The notes under the pieces are model-generated. The model searched no databases. It was not told where the DNA came from and saw only the letters and a program-made list of their open reading frames with translations. From Campylobacter sp. (GTDB lineage Bacteria > Campylobacterota > Campylobacteria > Campylobacterales > Campylobacteraceae), in the NCBI RefSeq assembly GCF_019423325.1, contig NZ_JAHZBQ010000001.1, positions 1,003,369-1,067,368 on the forward strand: 64,000 bases of DNA, given 5' to 3'. Every line of letters begins with the position of its first letter. The stretch's first letter is position 1. Both the position numbers and the translations under genes were made by a program. This document shows, one piece after another, positions 8,971-18,019 of this stretch.

Positions 8971-10092
8971 CTATTTTCCTTCGTCGATTTGTTCTATTTT
9001 TGCGATCAGCTCGCTTGCTATCCGTTTTTTATCGAAAAACGAGGCTTTAATTTTAGCCTTTTTCTCATAAAATTTTACATAATTTTCATCATCCAGCGCT
9101 TTTTGAATCGCCGCTTGGGTGCTTTCTAGATCGTTTACGCCTACTAGCACGCCCCATTCGCTCTGCCCCAAAAGCTCGCGCGCGCCGCTTTGATGATCGC
9201 TTGAAATCACGAGCTTGCCGCACGCAAGAGCCTCGATGAGAGCGTTTGAAAACCCCTCAAAAAGGCTTACGAAGACGAACGCATAGCATCTAGCCATATA
9301 CTTATACGGATTTGCGTCAAAGCCCAAAAGTTTTACGCGACCGATTAAGCCCAGCTCCTCTATCAGGGCCTCAAGCTCGGCTCGCAGCACGCCGTCGCCC
9401 AAGATCAGCAGGTCTTTGTCATTATTTTTTAAATTTGCATACGCGCGGATCAAAAGTGCGTGGTTTTTGCCCGCATCGAGCCTGCCGACGCTTAGGAAAA
9501 ACGGCCGCTCCTGCGCGACCTGCTCCTTTGCTTTGCGACCGATCTCATCAAGATCGATCGCGTTGTATAGCACGCTCATCTTGCGCTCGTCAATTCCGAA
9601 ATTATCCGCCAGATCGCGCAAATTTCCAAGCGAGTTCGGAAAGATAAAATCGGCCTTCGGATAGAGCTTGCGCAGCAGAAGCTTTGAAATTTTGGATTTA
9701 AAGCTCGGCTCTTTATACAGCACCGACGGCGTCGAGCATTCGTTAAAAATCATAGTGCCGCGTAGCCCGTAAACTCGCGCCAGCGCCGCCACGTAACAAG
9801 GGCGGTTCATCCAAACGAAGTGGATGTCGATGCCCAGGCGCTCGCATAGTTTTTTGTACCTAAGCGCCAAAAACGGCAGCTTTGCGAGCTTCAGCAGTCC
9901 ATTTTCAAAAGGGGCTGATTTTTCGATGAAATGGATCTGCACGCCGCTTGGAATTTCATAAAAAATCCTCTCATTCATCAGCACCAGATGCACCTCGTAG
10001 CGTGCCGTAAGCTCGCCTAAGAGGTTGCTTACGACGCGCTCGGCGCCGCCTCCTGCCATCGAATAGATAAAAACGCTTAATTTCTTCATCAC
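8971..10092 (-). CDS. pglJ: N-glycan GalNAc transferase PglJ (GT4)
   Basis: GT4 glycosyltransferase acting after PglA. The start KKLSVFIYSMAGGGAERVVS, the segment FLALRYKKLCERLGI, and the donor-site region SVGRLDAGKNHALLIRAYA match C. jejuni PglJ over the whole length, and EX7E is present in SLFEGFSNALIEALACG. 373 residues. It is immediately upstream of pglB, the position of pglJ in C. jejuni. Upstream is a 244-base gap, so an internal promoter for pglJ-B-A-C-D-E-F is possible but none was clear. Confidence 0.92.
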   Translation of the reverse strand: MMKKLSVFIYSMAGGGAERVVSNLLGELTARYEVHLVLMNERIFYEIPSGVQIHFIEKSAPFENGLLKLAKLPFLALRYKKLCERLGIDIHFVWMNRPCYVAALARVYGLRGTMIFNECSTPSVLYKEPSFKSKISKLLLRKLYPKADFIFPNSLGNLRDLADNFGIDERKMSVLYNAIDLDEIGRKAKEQVAQERPFFLSVGRLDAGKNHALLIRAYANLKNNDKDLLILGDGVLRAELEALIEELGLIGRVKLLGFDANPYKYMARCYAFVFVSLFEGFSNALIEALACGKLVISSDHQSGARELLGQSEWGVLVGVNDLESTQAAIQKALDDENYVKFYEKKAKIKASFFDKKRIASELIAKIEQIDEGK

Positions 10093-10336
10093 TTTACCTT
10101 TTAAATATCACTGCCGCGCCCTAAATTTAAGCTTTACTCACGCCTTTTTATGTGAGAATGCGCCGCGCCGTTTAAATTTAGCGCATTTTGCGCTGCCTCA
10201 AACGGCTAAAATTTCATCGCACGATGCGGCTTTGTAAATTTAAACGTACCGTTTTGCTTGGGCGCAAGAGCCTATCTTAGCACACCGAAGTTTAAATTTA
10301 ATCCCTGCGCGCCGCTAGGGCATCGATAAGCGGCTG

Positions 10337-11380
10337 CTATTTGCGCGCAAACCGATCGATCAAGCCCTGCCAGAGCTTAATGATGCGCTCTTGCGAAAAC
10401 TCGTCTAAATTTTCATTTGCATTTTGCACGAGAGCGTCTCGCAGCTTCTCGTCGCTCATTAAAATTTCGAGCTTGCTCGCAAGTTCATTCGCATCGCCGC
10501 ATTTAAACAAAATGCCGCTAAAGCCGTCCTTTATGAGCTCTTTTGCGCCCGCCGTGTCGCTGCTAAGCCGTGCGCAGCCGTAAAATGCAGACTCGATCAG
10601 CACGTTTGAAAGCCCTTCATTAAGCGAGCTTAGCACAAAAATTTTGGCTTCTTTATACAGCTCGCTCACGTCCTGCTTGTGCCCTAAAAATCGTACTTCA
10701 AGCCCGAGCCGCGCCACGAGCTCGCGCAAGCTTTCGCGCAGCGATCCATCGCCCGCAATTAAAATTTCCCACTGCGCAAGCAGGCTTTTATCAATCCCGC
10801 TTAGCGCGTCAAAGTAAATTTCATAACCCTTTACGGGCTCGAGTCTGCCGACGCTTAAGATCACGTTTCGCTTGGCGCTTTTTGCGTCGCAGATTTCGCC
10901 GAAAAAGGGGTTGTGCACGACGAAGCAGTTTTTGACAAATCGCGAATAGTACTCAAAGTCCGAGCGCGTAAGCACCGTAAGCGCGTCTGCTTTTTTATAG
11001 CACAGATCGCGCACGCGGCTAAAAAGCCCGCTTGGCAGATAATCGTGCGCGTTGTGCTCGGTCGCGATGAGCGGGATACCTAGCCCAAAGCTTGCGATCA
11101 CGCACGCTACGTTCGTCCAGTCCATAAAGCTGATGATGACGCTTGGGCGCTCGCGCTTGAAACACTCGCGCAAAATTCTGTATTTATCGAACCTGCCACC
11201 GTTTTTATAAACATCCAGATGCAAAAATTTTATCTTTTCGCTAAATTTATACCTGCCCTCGTCGTTTTCCAAAATCGCGATCGTAACGTCGTTTGCGCGC
11301 GCAAAATAATTCGCCAAAACCTGAAGCACGCGCTCGGCGCCGCCGTTTCTAAGAGCCGCGATGACGAATAAAATTTTCAT
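10337..11380 (-). CDS. GT4 glycosyltransferase, PglH-like (copy A)
   Basis: A 347-residue GT-B glycosyltransferase of family GT4. N-terminal FVIAALRNGGAERVLQVLA and the C-terminal EX7E site in SLNEGLSNVLIESAFYG are intact, as is the phosphate-binding SVGRLEPVKG. It resembles C. jejuni PglH, the processive GalNAc polymerase, in N-terminus and general layout, but the window holds two such genes (see 12642-13721), so the sugars added and the processivity of each are unknown. It overlaps the upstream GT2 gene by 4 bases (ATGA). Confidence 0.85.
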   Translation of the reverse strand: MKILFVIAALRNGGAERVLQVLANYFARANDVTIAILENDEGRYKFSEKIKFLHLDVYKNGGRFDKYRILRECFKRERPSVIISFMDWTNVACVIASFGLGIPLIATEHNAHDYLPSGLFSRVRDLCYKKADALTVLTRSDFEYYSRFVKNCFVVHNPFFGEICDAKSAKRNVILSVGRLEPVKGYEIYFDALSGIDKSLLAQWEILIAGDGSLRESLRELVARLGLEVRFLGHKQDVSELYKEAKIFVLSSLNEGLSNVLIESAFYGCARLSSDTAGAKELIKDGFSGILFKCGDANELASKLEILMSDEKLRDALVQNANENLDEFSQERIIKLWQGLIDRFARK

Positions 11381-12642
11381 TTTAGCTTCCGATAAATTTT
11401 ATAAAATAACCGCAAAAGCGCGGGATTTGCGTAAAACAAGACCATCATCAGCGTCTGCGTGCGGCTTGCATGCGTCGCGAAAAATCCAAAATCCAGCCGC
11501 TCGCGCACCAAAGCGTGCAGTGAGCGGATCTGATCCGCAGCTTCTGCAGCGCTTAAAGGAGAGCGGGGATCTGCGATCTTTCTTTGCGACGCGGAATTTT
11601 GCTCGGAATTTTGCATATAATTTTGCCCGGCGGAATTTTTAACTGCAGAATTTTTACCGCATGCGCAAGATAAACTATCAGCACCGCGTAAATCTGCCTC
11701 GTTTGCCAAACTGCACGTATTAGCCTTGGAAGGAGAAGTCGCATTTCCATCCAAGCCTGCAGGATCAAAGCTTGATTTGATGATTAAAAACGCCGTATTC
11801 AGCGTGGATTCGCAGCGAGTGAAATTAGCCTCGCGCGCCAAGCTTGGATAATTCACAGCGATCGCCTCAGTATAGCGGCGCACCGCAGCGATGACTGCAA
11901 GATGCCTGCGCGCGAATGAGTTTACGGTCGAGCCCGCCCTTACGCGATAAAAATATAAAATTTCATCCGTGCACGCCACAATAGAAGCGTTAAAAATATC
12001 AAAAAATATCGCTACATCCTCATAGATCTGCCCCGCAGGAAATCGCAAAGCGGCGAAAATCTCGCGAGCAAACAGCGCGCGCCAAACCGCGGTGCTAAAA
12101 TACGGATCCTGCGTGCAGCTGCGCCTAAAAAGCTCTTGCGGCGATATTTTGTATTCGCCTGCATTGGCATTTGAATTTGCAGCTCCTCCTGGATCGCTAA
12201 TCTCTTTAGAATTTTGATTTTCTTTAGAATTTAAAGCCGCCTTGAAATTATTTATTTCGCTCTCGTCGCTAAATGCCGCGTAGCCGCACATAGCGATCTT
12301 GGTGCAAAATTTCTGCGTCAGACGAAAAAGCGTCTCAATCAAATCAAGGCTTATCAAATCGTCGCTGTCTACAAAACTAATAAACTCCCCGCGAGCGACA
12401 TCTAAAGCGGCGTTTCGTGCACTAGCCTGCCCGCCGTTTGGTTTATGCAGCACGCACACACGGGGATCACGCGCGGCGTATTCGTCGCAAATCGCCTCGC
12501 TGCCGTCATTTGAGCCATCATCTACGAGTAAAATTTCTAAGTTAGTATAGGTCTGCGCCGTGATGCGCTCCACGCAAGCGCGCAGGAATTCTTTGACATT
12601 ATAAACGGGGATGATGACCGAGATTAGGGGATTTTCGCTCAT
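11377..12642 (-). CDS. GT2 glycosyltransferase with two low-complexity insertions
   Basis: GT-A fold family 2 transferase: ISVIIPVYNVKEFL at the N-terminus, VDDGSNDGS near residue 40, and the metal-binding FVDSDDLIS (residues 90-98). It holds the place of pglI, the branching glucosyltransferase in C. jejuni, but looks more like generic EpsJ/WaaB-type GT2 proteins, so I do not assign pglI. At 421 residues it is longer than usual because of two hydrophilic insertions, about residues 136-163 and 300-352, the second with NSAVKNSAGQN and NSEQNSA. Its RBS GGAGGA is strong and its ATG overlaps the upstream stop as TAATG. Confidence 0.85.
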   Translation of the reverse strand: MSENPLISVIIPVYNVKEFLRACVERITAQTYTNLEILLVDDGSNDGSEAICDEYAARDPRVCVLHKPNGGQASARNAALDVARGEFISFVDSDDLISLDLIETLFRLTQKFCTKIAMCGYAAFSDESEINNFKAALNSKENQNSKEISDPGGAANSNANAGEYKISPQELFRRSCTQDPYFSTAVWRALFAREIFAALRFPAGQIYEDVAIFFDIFNASIVACTDEILYFYRVRAGSTVNSFARRHLAVIAAVRRYTEAIAVNYPSLAREANFTRCESTLNTAFLIIKSSFDPAGLDGNATSPSKANTCSLANEADLRGADSLSCACGKNSAVKNSAGQNYMQNSEQNSASQRKIADPRSPLSAAEAADQIRSLHALVRERLDFGFFATHASRTQTLMMVLFYANPALLRLFYKIYRKLK

Positions 12643-13721
12643 TATTCCTCCCTGTGTATCGTAGCGGCTATGAAATCCAACCAGCGTCGCCCGATCGTTT
12701 CAATTTTAAAGCTCTCCTCGCGCTTGGAGGCATTTTGCACGAGTCGCTCGCGCAGCTTTTCGTCGCTCATTAGAATTTCAAGCTTTTTAGCGATACTTGC
12801 GCTATCGCCTACAGGGCACAAAAACCCATCTATGCCGTCGCTTATAAGCTCGCTAGGACCTGCGATGCAATCTGTGGAAATTCTAGCGGTGCCGAAAAAT
12901 ATACTCTCCATCAAGATATTGCAAAAGCCCTCCATCTTGGAGGTTACGACGACGATTTTAGCGCGTTCATATAAGCTTTCGATATCGCGCACAAAGCCGA
13001 TGAACTGCACATTTAAGCGCAGCTTCGCAGCTAGGCTCTCAAGGCTCTTTCGCTCCTCTCCGTCGCCTGCGATCACCACCTTCCACTCTTTTAAAAGATT
13101 GAAATCTATAAGCGCAAGCGCCTTAAGAAGGACATCAAAGCCCTTATAGACATTGAGCCGGCCAGCTGCTAGGATGATATTTTCTTTAGGCGGGCGGGCT
13201 TCTTTAGCATGGCTGATCTCAAACATCGGATTAGGCATAATCACTCGATTTTGCACATATGTGTAATGATCCAGATCAAATTTACTAAGCACACTAAGAC
13301 CTGCAGCTTGCGGATAAAAGATCCGCTTTAGCGCGCGCCAGATCGGACTTTTTAAAAAACGATGATTGGTGTGTTCGGAGACGATGATTTTCTGCCCAAC
13401 TCCAAGATTTGCGATAAGCGTAAGGACATTGGTATTATCTAAAAACGAGATTACTACGTCAAATTTACGATTTTTTAGAAGCCTGTGCAAGGCTAAAATT
13501 TTATCGTAGCGCTTTTTTATATTGCCAAATACTCCTAAATCGCCTACTCCTAAATCCAAGCTAATAAGCTCGATCTTATGATCCAGCGCGTAAAACGGCT
13601 CATCTGCGTCAAATTTTATCACACAGACCTCATTCTCGCGGCAGAAAAAATTTGCCAGCACGCTTAGCACGCGCTCGGCACCACCCTTGCCTAAAGCAGA
13701 AATTACCATAGCTATTTTCAT
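12642..13721 (-). CDS. GT4 glycosyltransferase, PglH-like (copy B)
   Basis: A 359-residue GT4 protein. MVISALGKGGAERVLSVLA opens the acceptor domain; VIKFDADEPFYAL after it resembles C. jejuni PglH more closely than copy A does. AAGRLNVYKGFD and the EX7E site in KMEGFCNILMESIFFG form the donor site. The gene begins one base after the pyruvyltransferase-family stop and shares one base with the GT2 start, so it is in the middle of a tightly packed operon. Best guess is the PglH-equivalent of this locus. Confidence 0.85.
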   Translation of the reverse strand: MKIAMVISALGKGGAERVLSVLANFFCRENEVCVIKFDADEPFYALDHKIELISLDLGVGDLGVFGNIKKRYDKILALHRLLKNRKFDVVISFLDNTNVLTLIANLGVGQKIIVSEHTNHRFLKSPIWRALKRIFYPQAAGLSVLSKFDLDHYTYVQNRVIMPNPMFEISHAKEARPPKENIILAAGRLNVYKGFDVLLKALALIDFNLLKEWKVVIAGDGEERKSLESLAAKLRLNVQFIGFVRDIESLYERAKIVVVTSKMEGFCNILMESIFFGTARISTDCIAGPSELISDGIDGFLCPVGDSASIAKKLEILMSDEKLRERLVQNASKREESFKIETIGRRWLDFIAATIHREE

Positions 13722-13722
13722 T

Positions 13723-14784
13723 TTATGAGCCTAAACTTATTTTTAAAAATTTCATCGAATCCTCTCTTTTACGGCGCAACGCCTCATTTACGCCATCCCA
13801 ATCGATAGTAGCGTTAAAGCGCGCGTCTTTGGGATCTTGCAAAGCCCTATCTTCAAGCCCGAATAAGCCCAAAAGCGAGCTAAAGCGCGACGCACCGCGA
13901 CTAGCGTTAACGAGCACAAAAAACGGCTTATTAAAGATTATGGAAAATACGCAGCCGTGAAATGAATCGGTTAGCACAAACTCCGCGCCCGCAATAGCGC
14001 TTAGCCACGCTTTTATGCCGATGCGGTTGCCGCGGTCGTTCACCTCATCTATCTCTAGTCCGCTTTGCTTCTTTAGTAGCTCTATCACCGCTTCTGAGCG
14101 AGGCGATGGATCTAGGATATAGGCAAAGCCCTTGCGCTTTGACGCATGGCTTAAAAATTTATCATAAATCTCTTTGTTAGCCAAAAGTGTAGGATCCAGT
14201 ACCAAGTGCGCATCTACGCCAAAGCATTCGCGTGCAATCTTTGCACCATCGCACTCGCGCACCGAAATAGCTTTAAATTTAGCCAAATTTGCAACGTGAG
14301 CTTTTAAATCTGCGGGGTTTTTAAGCCCACAGAGCCTATCTCCGCCGAAGCTTGCGGCATAGGCGATCCGCGTGCAGTTAGGCGGCAAAAATCCAAGGCT
14401 AAAGCAATCTGCAAAATCCGCAAAATAGCTAGGACGAAAAACCTGATCGCTTCCTAAAATCACCGCTTCAAAGCGTTCTTTCTCGCACAGCGCCTTTAAA
14501 TCCGCAGGCGTGCAAACAGGCGCGGTTAAAGGGATATTTTCTGTCACAAACTCGCTAGTATCGCGCTCGTAAGAGGGATTAAATTTCGCGCCGCGAAGCT
14601 CCTTTTTTATCGTGCGCGCCACTAAAAATTTAAGATATGCAATCGATAGTTTGCTTCTTTGCAGGCGCAAGTTTATGAGCCATGGCTCATGCCCAAGCTC
14701 CACTAGCACGCGGCTTAGCGCATAAGCTTGTAAAATTCCGCCATAATTATTTACTAGCGGCAGGGTAAAAATCCCGATCTTCAT
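13723..14784 (-). CDS. Polysaccharide pyruvyl transferase family protein
   Basis: A 353-residue protein with the CsaB/WcaK-type architecture: IGIFTLPLVNNYGGILQAYAL at the N-terminus, ILGSDQVFRPSY in the middle and LTDSFHGCVFSIIFNKPF in the C-terminal half, the motif most typical of the family. Characterised members transfer pyruvate from PEP to a sugar to form a ketal, though some relatives act differently. It is coupled by ATGA overlap to the FrhB-like gene; that pairing is common in polysaccharide clusters. A pyruvylated or otherwise acidic N-glycan is an inference only. Confidence 0.88.
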   Translation of the reverse strand: MKIGIFTLPLVNNYGGILQAYALSRVLVELGHEPWLINLRLQRSKLSIAYLKFLVARTIKKELRGAKFNPSYERDTSEFVTENIPLTAPVCTPADLKALCEKERFEAVILGSDQVFRPSYFADFADCFSLGFLPPNCTRIAYAASFGGDRLCGLKNPADLKAHVANLAKFKAISVRECDGAKIARECFGVDAHLVLDPTLLANKEIYDKFLSHASKRKGFAYILDPSPRSEAVIELLKKQSGLEIDEVNDRGNRIGIKAWLSAIAGAEFVLTDSFHGCVFSIIFNKPFFVLVNASRGASRFSSLLGLFGLEDRALQDPKDARFNATIDWDGVNEALRRKREDSMKFLKISLGS

Positions 14785-16403
14785 GCAAACTTCCTATAAA
14801 TTTTATATGCCGCGATCTTTGGTAGCGCCAAAAGCGCTAGCACTTTATTCGCAGCGGCAATTTTTTTAAGCCTAGCAGCGATGAAATCATCACAATCAAA
14901 ATGCGTAGCGCTATATCGCTGGATCTGAAGCTTCTGGCGCAAGATGTAGCGCCTAAGCGGATTTTTCGCGCCATAGAAAATTTCGTTTTTACACTCTACC
15001 TGGCTTTGCTGCGAGCGCTGCACCTCTGCTGCGGATATCCGCTCGCAAAAAATCGCCTCGCGTGCCTGCTTCGTAGGCTGCGAAAATAGCGCGTCGATCT
15101 GAGCTGCGCGCGTAATTACGAGCGACGTGCCGCGCCACTCGCTCATTTCGCTTTTCAGCCACGCATCCATCAGCACGACGTCGGCGCATTTGGCAAAAAC
15201 GTCGGTGCAGGCGTTGCACGCAAGAGGCGTAAAAGCGCGCGAGCTCCAGTATGCAAAGGCGCTACTACTGCGATCGTCTATCGCCTCACTGCCGTCTGCA
15301 GCGCGGAATTTAAAGCCAAAGCTCATCGCACTTTTGCCCGCGATTTTATATCTGTAATTAACCGCCGCGAGCTGCTTACGCTCTTTAAACGCAAGATCTG
15401 CCAGCTTATGCGTAAAACTAGCACCCTTGCCTTGCCCGCAAACCAGCCCAATAATAAAGCTTATGCGGGATTTAAGGCGCGGATTTTTACTCGCAGCAAG
15501 CCTTAAGGCCTTGGCAAAACACGGCAGCGCGCTAATCGCGTATCTACCCTCACGGCGCGACATCTCCTTTAGCACTGCTTCAAGCGTGAGCGGATAGTAA
15601 GCGGACGAGCGCGCACGAGTAAGCTCATCGGCATTTTTTATCACGCTAAATTTAAATAGCGGCACGGAATTTTCGCCCGCATAATTTCGCGCGTTTTTGG
15701 AATTCTCGCAAGCAAAATTCTGCGTTGATACGGAATTTTTACAAGAAGCTTTAGAATTCTGCGTGGAATTTTCATTTGTAAAATTCTGCACGGAATTCTG
15801 CGTAAAATTTTCGCAAGAAGAATTTTGCGCACTCGTAAAATTTATAGAATCATCATCTGTCAAATTCTGCGTTAAATTTACCATTACGGAATTCTGCTCG
15901 GAATTTTTGGTTGCGGAATTTTGCAAATTCTGTGGCTGCGCTAAATTATTGCAGGCAGAAAAATCACGCTTGGAATTTTGGGCTATAAAATCCCCCTCGT
16001 CCGCGGGCACGGCGCAAATCGCGTAATCTATGAGCCCGCGCGCAAAAAGCTCGCGAAAAATATAATCTCCCGCGCCGCCGCTTGCACTGCTTAGGCGCTG
16101 CGCTTCATCTTTTTTGTAGAATTTGTAAGTGGCTAAAAACCTGCCAAAATCTGGGCTAAAGCTTTCCAACTCTGAGTATGATTTAGAATTTAGCTCATTT
16201 TCAAGCATGTCTTTTTCGTAAAACGGGCAGACTTTTAGACAAATATCGCATTTGTCGCGACACCCTTCGCCCTCCTCGGGCGCGTAAAATCCATTGCCTC
16301 CAAGCCGCATTTTTAGCACGCTAAAAGGGCAGCTGCTCACACAGACGCCGCAGCCGATACAGCGGTCTTTCGTAACCACTTCGCTAATTACATTGAAGCT
16401 CAA
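14781..16403 (-). CDS. FrhB/FdhB-like (coenzyme F420 hydrogenase beta family) Fe-S protein with a large insertion
   Basis: The N-terminus carries two ferredoxin-type clusters: CIGCGVCVSSCP (Cys15, 18, 21, 25) and CRDKCDICLKVCP (Cys48, 52, 55, 59). Then come SSASGGAGDYIF and ALPCFAKALRLA, and a C-terminal FrhB-type domain with CGQGKG and CNACTD. Campylobacter does not make F420; relatives in glycan clusters are thought to serve in sugar redox modification, which is not settled. At 540 residues it exceeds close relatives because residues about 140-248 are a repeat-rich insertion (QNS, ENFT, QNLT). It overlaps its neighbours by 4 bases at both ends (ATGA). Confidence 0.87.
   Translation of the reverse strand: MSFNVISEVVTKDRCIGCGVCVSSCPFSVLKMRLGGNGFYAPEEGEGCRDKCDICLKVCPFYEKDMLENELNSKSYSELESFSPDFGRFLATYKFYKKDEAQRLSSASGGAGDYIFRELFARGLIDYAICAVPADEGDFIAQNSKRDFSACNNLAQPQNLQNSATKNSEQNSVMVNLTQNLTDDDSINFTSAQNSSCENFTQNSVQNFTNENSTQNSKASCKNSVSTQNFACENSKNARNYAGENSVPLFKFSVIKNADELTRARSSAYYPLTLEAVLKEMSRREGRYAISALPCFAKALRLAASKNPRLKSRISFIIGLVCGQGKGASFTHKLADLAFKERKQLAAVNYRYKIAGKSAMSFGFKFRAADGSEAIDDRSSSAFAYWSSRAFTPLACNACTDVFAKCADVVLMDAWLKSEMSEWRGTSLVITRAAQIDALFSQPTKQAREAIFCERISAAEVQRSQQSQVECKNEIFYGAKNPLRRYILRQKLQIQRYSATHFDCDDFIAARLKKIAAANKVLALLALPKIAAYKIYRKFA
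15660..15965 (-). repeat. RAATTY-dense array inside the FrhB-like gene
   Basis: By eye about 17 RAATTY hexamers (GAATTC, GAATTT, AAATTC, AAATTT) in about 305 bases. Spacing is irregular and intervening bases differ. In frame they give Asn-Ser, Asn-Phe and Asn-Leu with a purine-ending codon before Asn. A few sites are off-motif (for example TAATTT, AAATTA). Confidence 0.8.
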
Positions 16404-17938
16404 GCCCGCCTCCTTATCTTAGCCGCAATGCCACCAAAAATCGCGCGCTCGTAATCGTTCATCGCCCAAAAATACGCGCTTAGCACAAACATAGCCGAAT
16501 AAAGCCCGCCGCAAATTAGCAAAAAGCTCACTCCGTGCAAGCCTAATGCGTAATTTATCGCTAGGCTTGCTGCGATTGCAGGAGCAAATTTTACTACCAT
16601 CGCGCCGATATTTCGCCAGAATTTAGCGATGTCAAGTCCGATTACACGAGCATAGTAGATATTCATCACGCAGATATTTAGCAAGGTGATCGCAAAAGCC
16701 GTACCGCACGCAGCGCCCACGCCACCGTAAGCCTTAGCTAGCGGGATAGAAATAGCGATATTTACGAGCGTGACGCAAAACGCGGCGATTGAGCGAAATT
16801 TGACTTTATTTTTTGCCTGAAGCACGGCTAGGCCTAAATTTTGAATCAACGGCACGCTTACTGGAAGCACCAAAATAAGCGCGATTGCGTATGAAATTTC
16901 ATAATTTGCGCCAGCCCATAGCACGATAAACTCCCGTCCAAAAATCACCAAAAGCGACTCGATAAAAAATATCACGTAAAATTGCAGCCTGCCTATTTTG
17001 ATAAATTCCGCGCTAAGCTCGGAATCGGTGGAGTTTGCAGAGACCATTTTGGCGATTTTAGGAAGCATCACGCCGCTAATGGTGAGCGAAAGCGTGACGA
17101 AAGTGGCATTTATCGTGCTTGCTACGGCATACGTGGAGACCGCCGTAGCGCCTGCTACAGCGCCTAAGATAAAATTATCGACATTCCAGTTTACTTGATC
17201 GACTACGATGCCTAAAAATATAAAAAACGAGTAGCCAAAAATTTGCTTAAGCGTGGAGGCGTCGAAATTTCGTACGCTTATCACGGGCGAGACTTTGCTC
17301 TTGCAGTAGATGAAATCTGCCGCGACGCAGATTAAATTTACCACCGTAGCGATGATTACGATCGCGATAGCCTTATATCCCAAAAGTAGCGCAGGCACCG
17401 CAGCTAGCGGTAGAGCGATCGTACGAAAGATCCCAATTAGCTTGATAAATACGAAATTCTCATGCGCCGTAAGGATCGACGAATAGATGCTAAAAGGAAA
17501 GCTAATCGCTAAATTTGCAGTTAGCAGCATTAGCATAATGCGAATTTCACCCATCTCGCTAGCGCTTAGCTTAGCGCCAAAAATCGCGTGCAGATTAGCT
17601 AGCAGCGCAGCTCCTGCAAGCGCGATCACCGCGCTCATTACCAAATACACACTAAAGATCGTACCATGCAGCTTATGCATGCGCTCCACTTCGCCGCTTG
17701 AGGCGTATTTGGCGGTATAGACCGTCACGGCATTACCGAAACCCAAATCCAAAATCGCCAAATAGCCGATAACGCTACTCGCTAAAGAATATAGCCCAAA
17801 CTCGCTCTGCCCCAGCGCCCGCAGAAAAAACGGCGTATAAACCAAAGTAAGTATCGTAGAAACAAAGATATTCACATACGATAGCACGACGCCGAGCTTG
17901 CGCTGCGCGGCTTCGGGGGCGTTTAGAATTTTAAGCAA
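16400..17938 (-). CDS. Wzx-type oligosaccharide flippase (MOP/PST superfamily)
   Basis: A 512-residue membrane protein with about 14 predicted helices and an N-terminal YVNIFVSTILTLVYTPFFLRALG, typical of RfbX/Wzx flippases. ALGQSEFGLYSLASSVIGYLAILDLGFG is the usual first-to-second helix region. It lies where C. jejuni has pglK, an ABC-type flippase, and no ABC flippase is in the cluster, so I infer that it turns over the undecaprenyl-linked N-glycan. It overlaps the Fe-S gene by 4 bases and starts about 80 bases after galE. Confidence 0.88.
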   Translation of the reverse strand: MLKILNAPEAAQRKLGVVLSYVNIFVSTILTLVYTPFFLRALGQSEFGLYSLASSVIGYLAILDLGFGNAVTVYTAKYASSGEVERMHKLHGTIFSVYLVMSAVIALAGAALLANLHAIFGAKLSASEMGEIRIMLMLLTANLAISFPFSIYSSILTAHENFVFIKLIGIFRTIALPLAAVPALLLGYKAIAIVIIATVVNLICVAADFIYCKSKVSPVISVRNFDASTLKQIFGYSFFIFLGIVVDQVNWNVDNFILGAVAGATAVSTYAVASTINATFVTLSLTISGVMLPKIAKMVSANSTDSELSAEFIKIGRLQFYVIFFIESLLVIFGREFIVLWAGANYEISYAIALILVLPVSVPLIQNLGLAVLQAKNKVKFRSIAAFCVTLVNIAISIPLAKAYGGVGAACGTAFAITLLNICVMNIYYARVIGLDIAKFWRNIGAMVVKFAPAIAASLAINYALGLHGVSFLLICGGLYSAMFVLSAYFWAMNDYERAIFGGIAAKIRRRA

Positions 17939-18019
17939 ACAAGGCTTCCTTTTGCTCGCCGCGATTAAACGCGGCGGAGTAAAATTTTAAAATTTCAAAT
18001 CGCACTTTCACGCTAGAAC

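Noticed and set aside
15700..15900. N-X-S/T sequons in the insertions as PglB targets
   Set aside because: Bacterial PglB needs Asp/Glu at -2, which is mostly missing, and these proteins lack export signals.
15660..15965. CRISPR-like look of regularly recurring short words
   Set aside because: Units are only 6-10 bases, spacing is irregular, there are no 25-bp or longer repeats, and the stretch is an open frame inside a gene.
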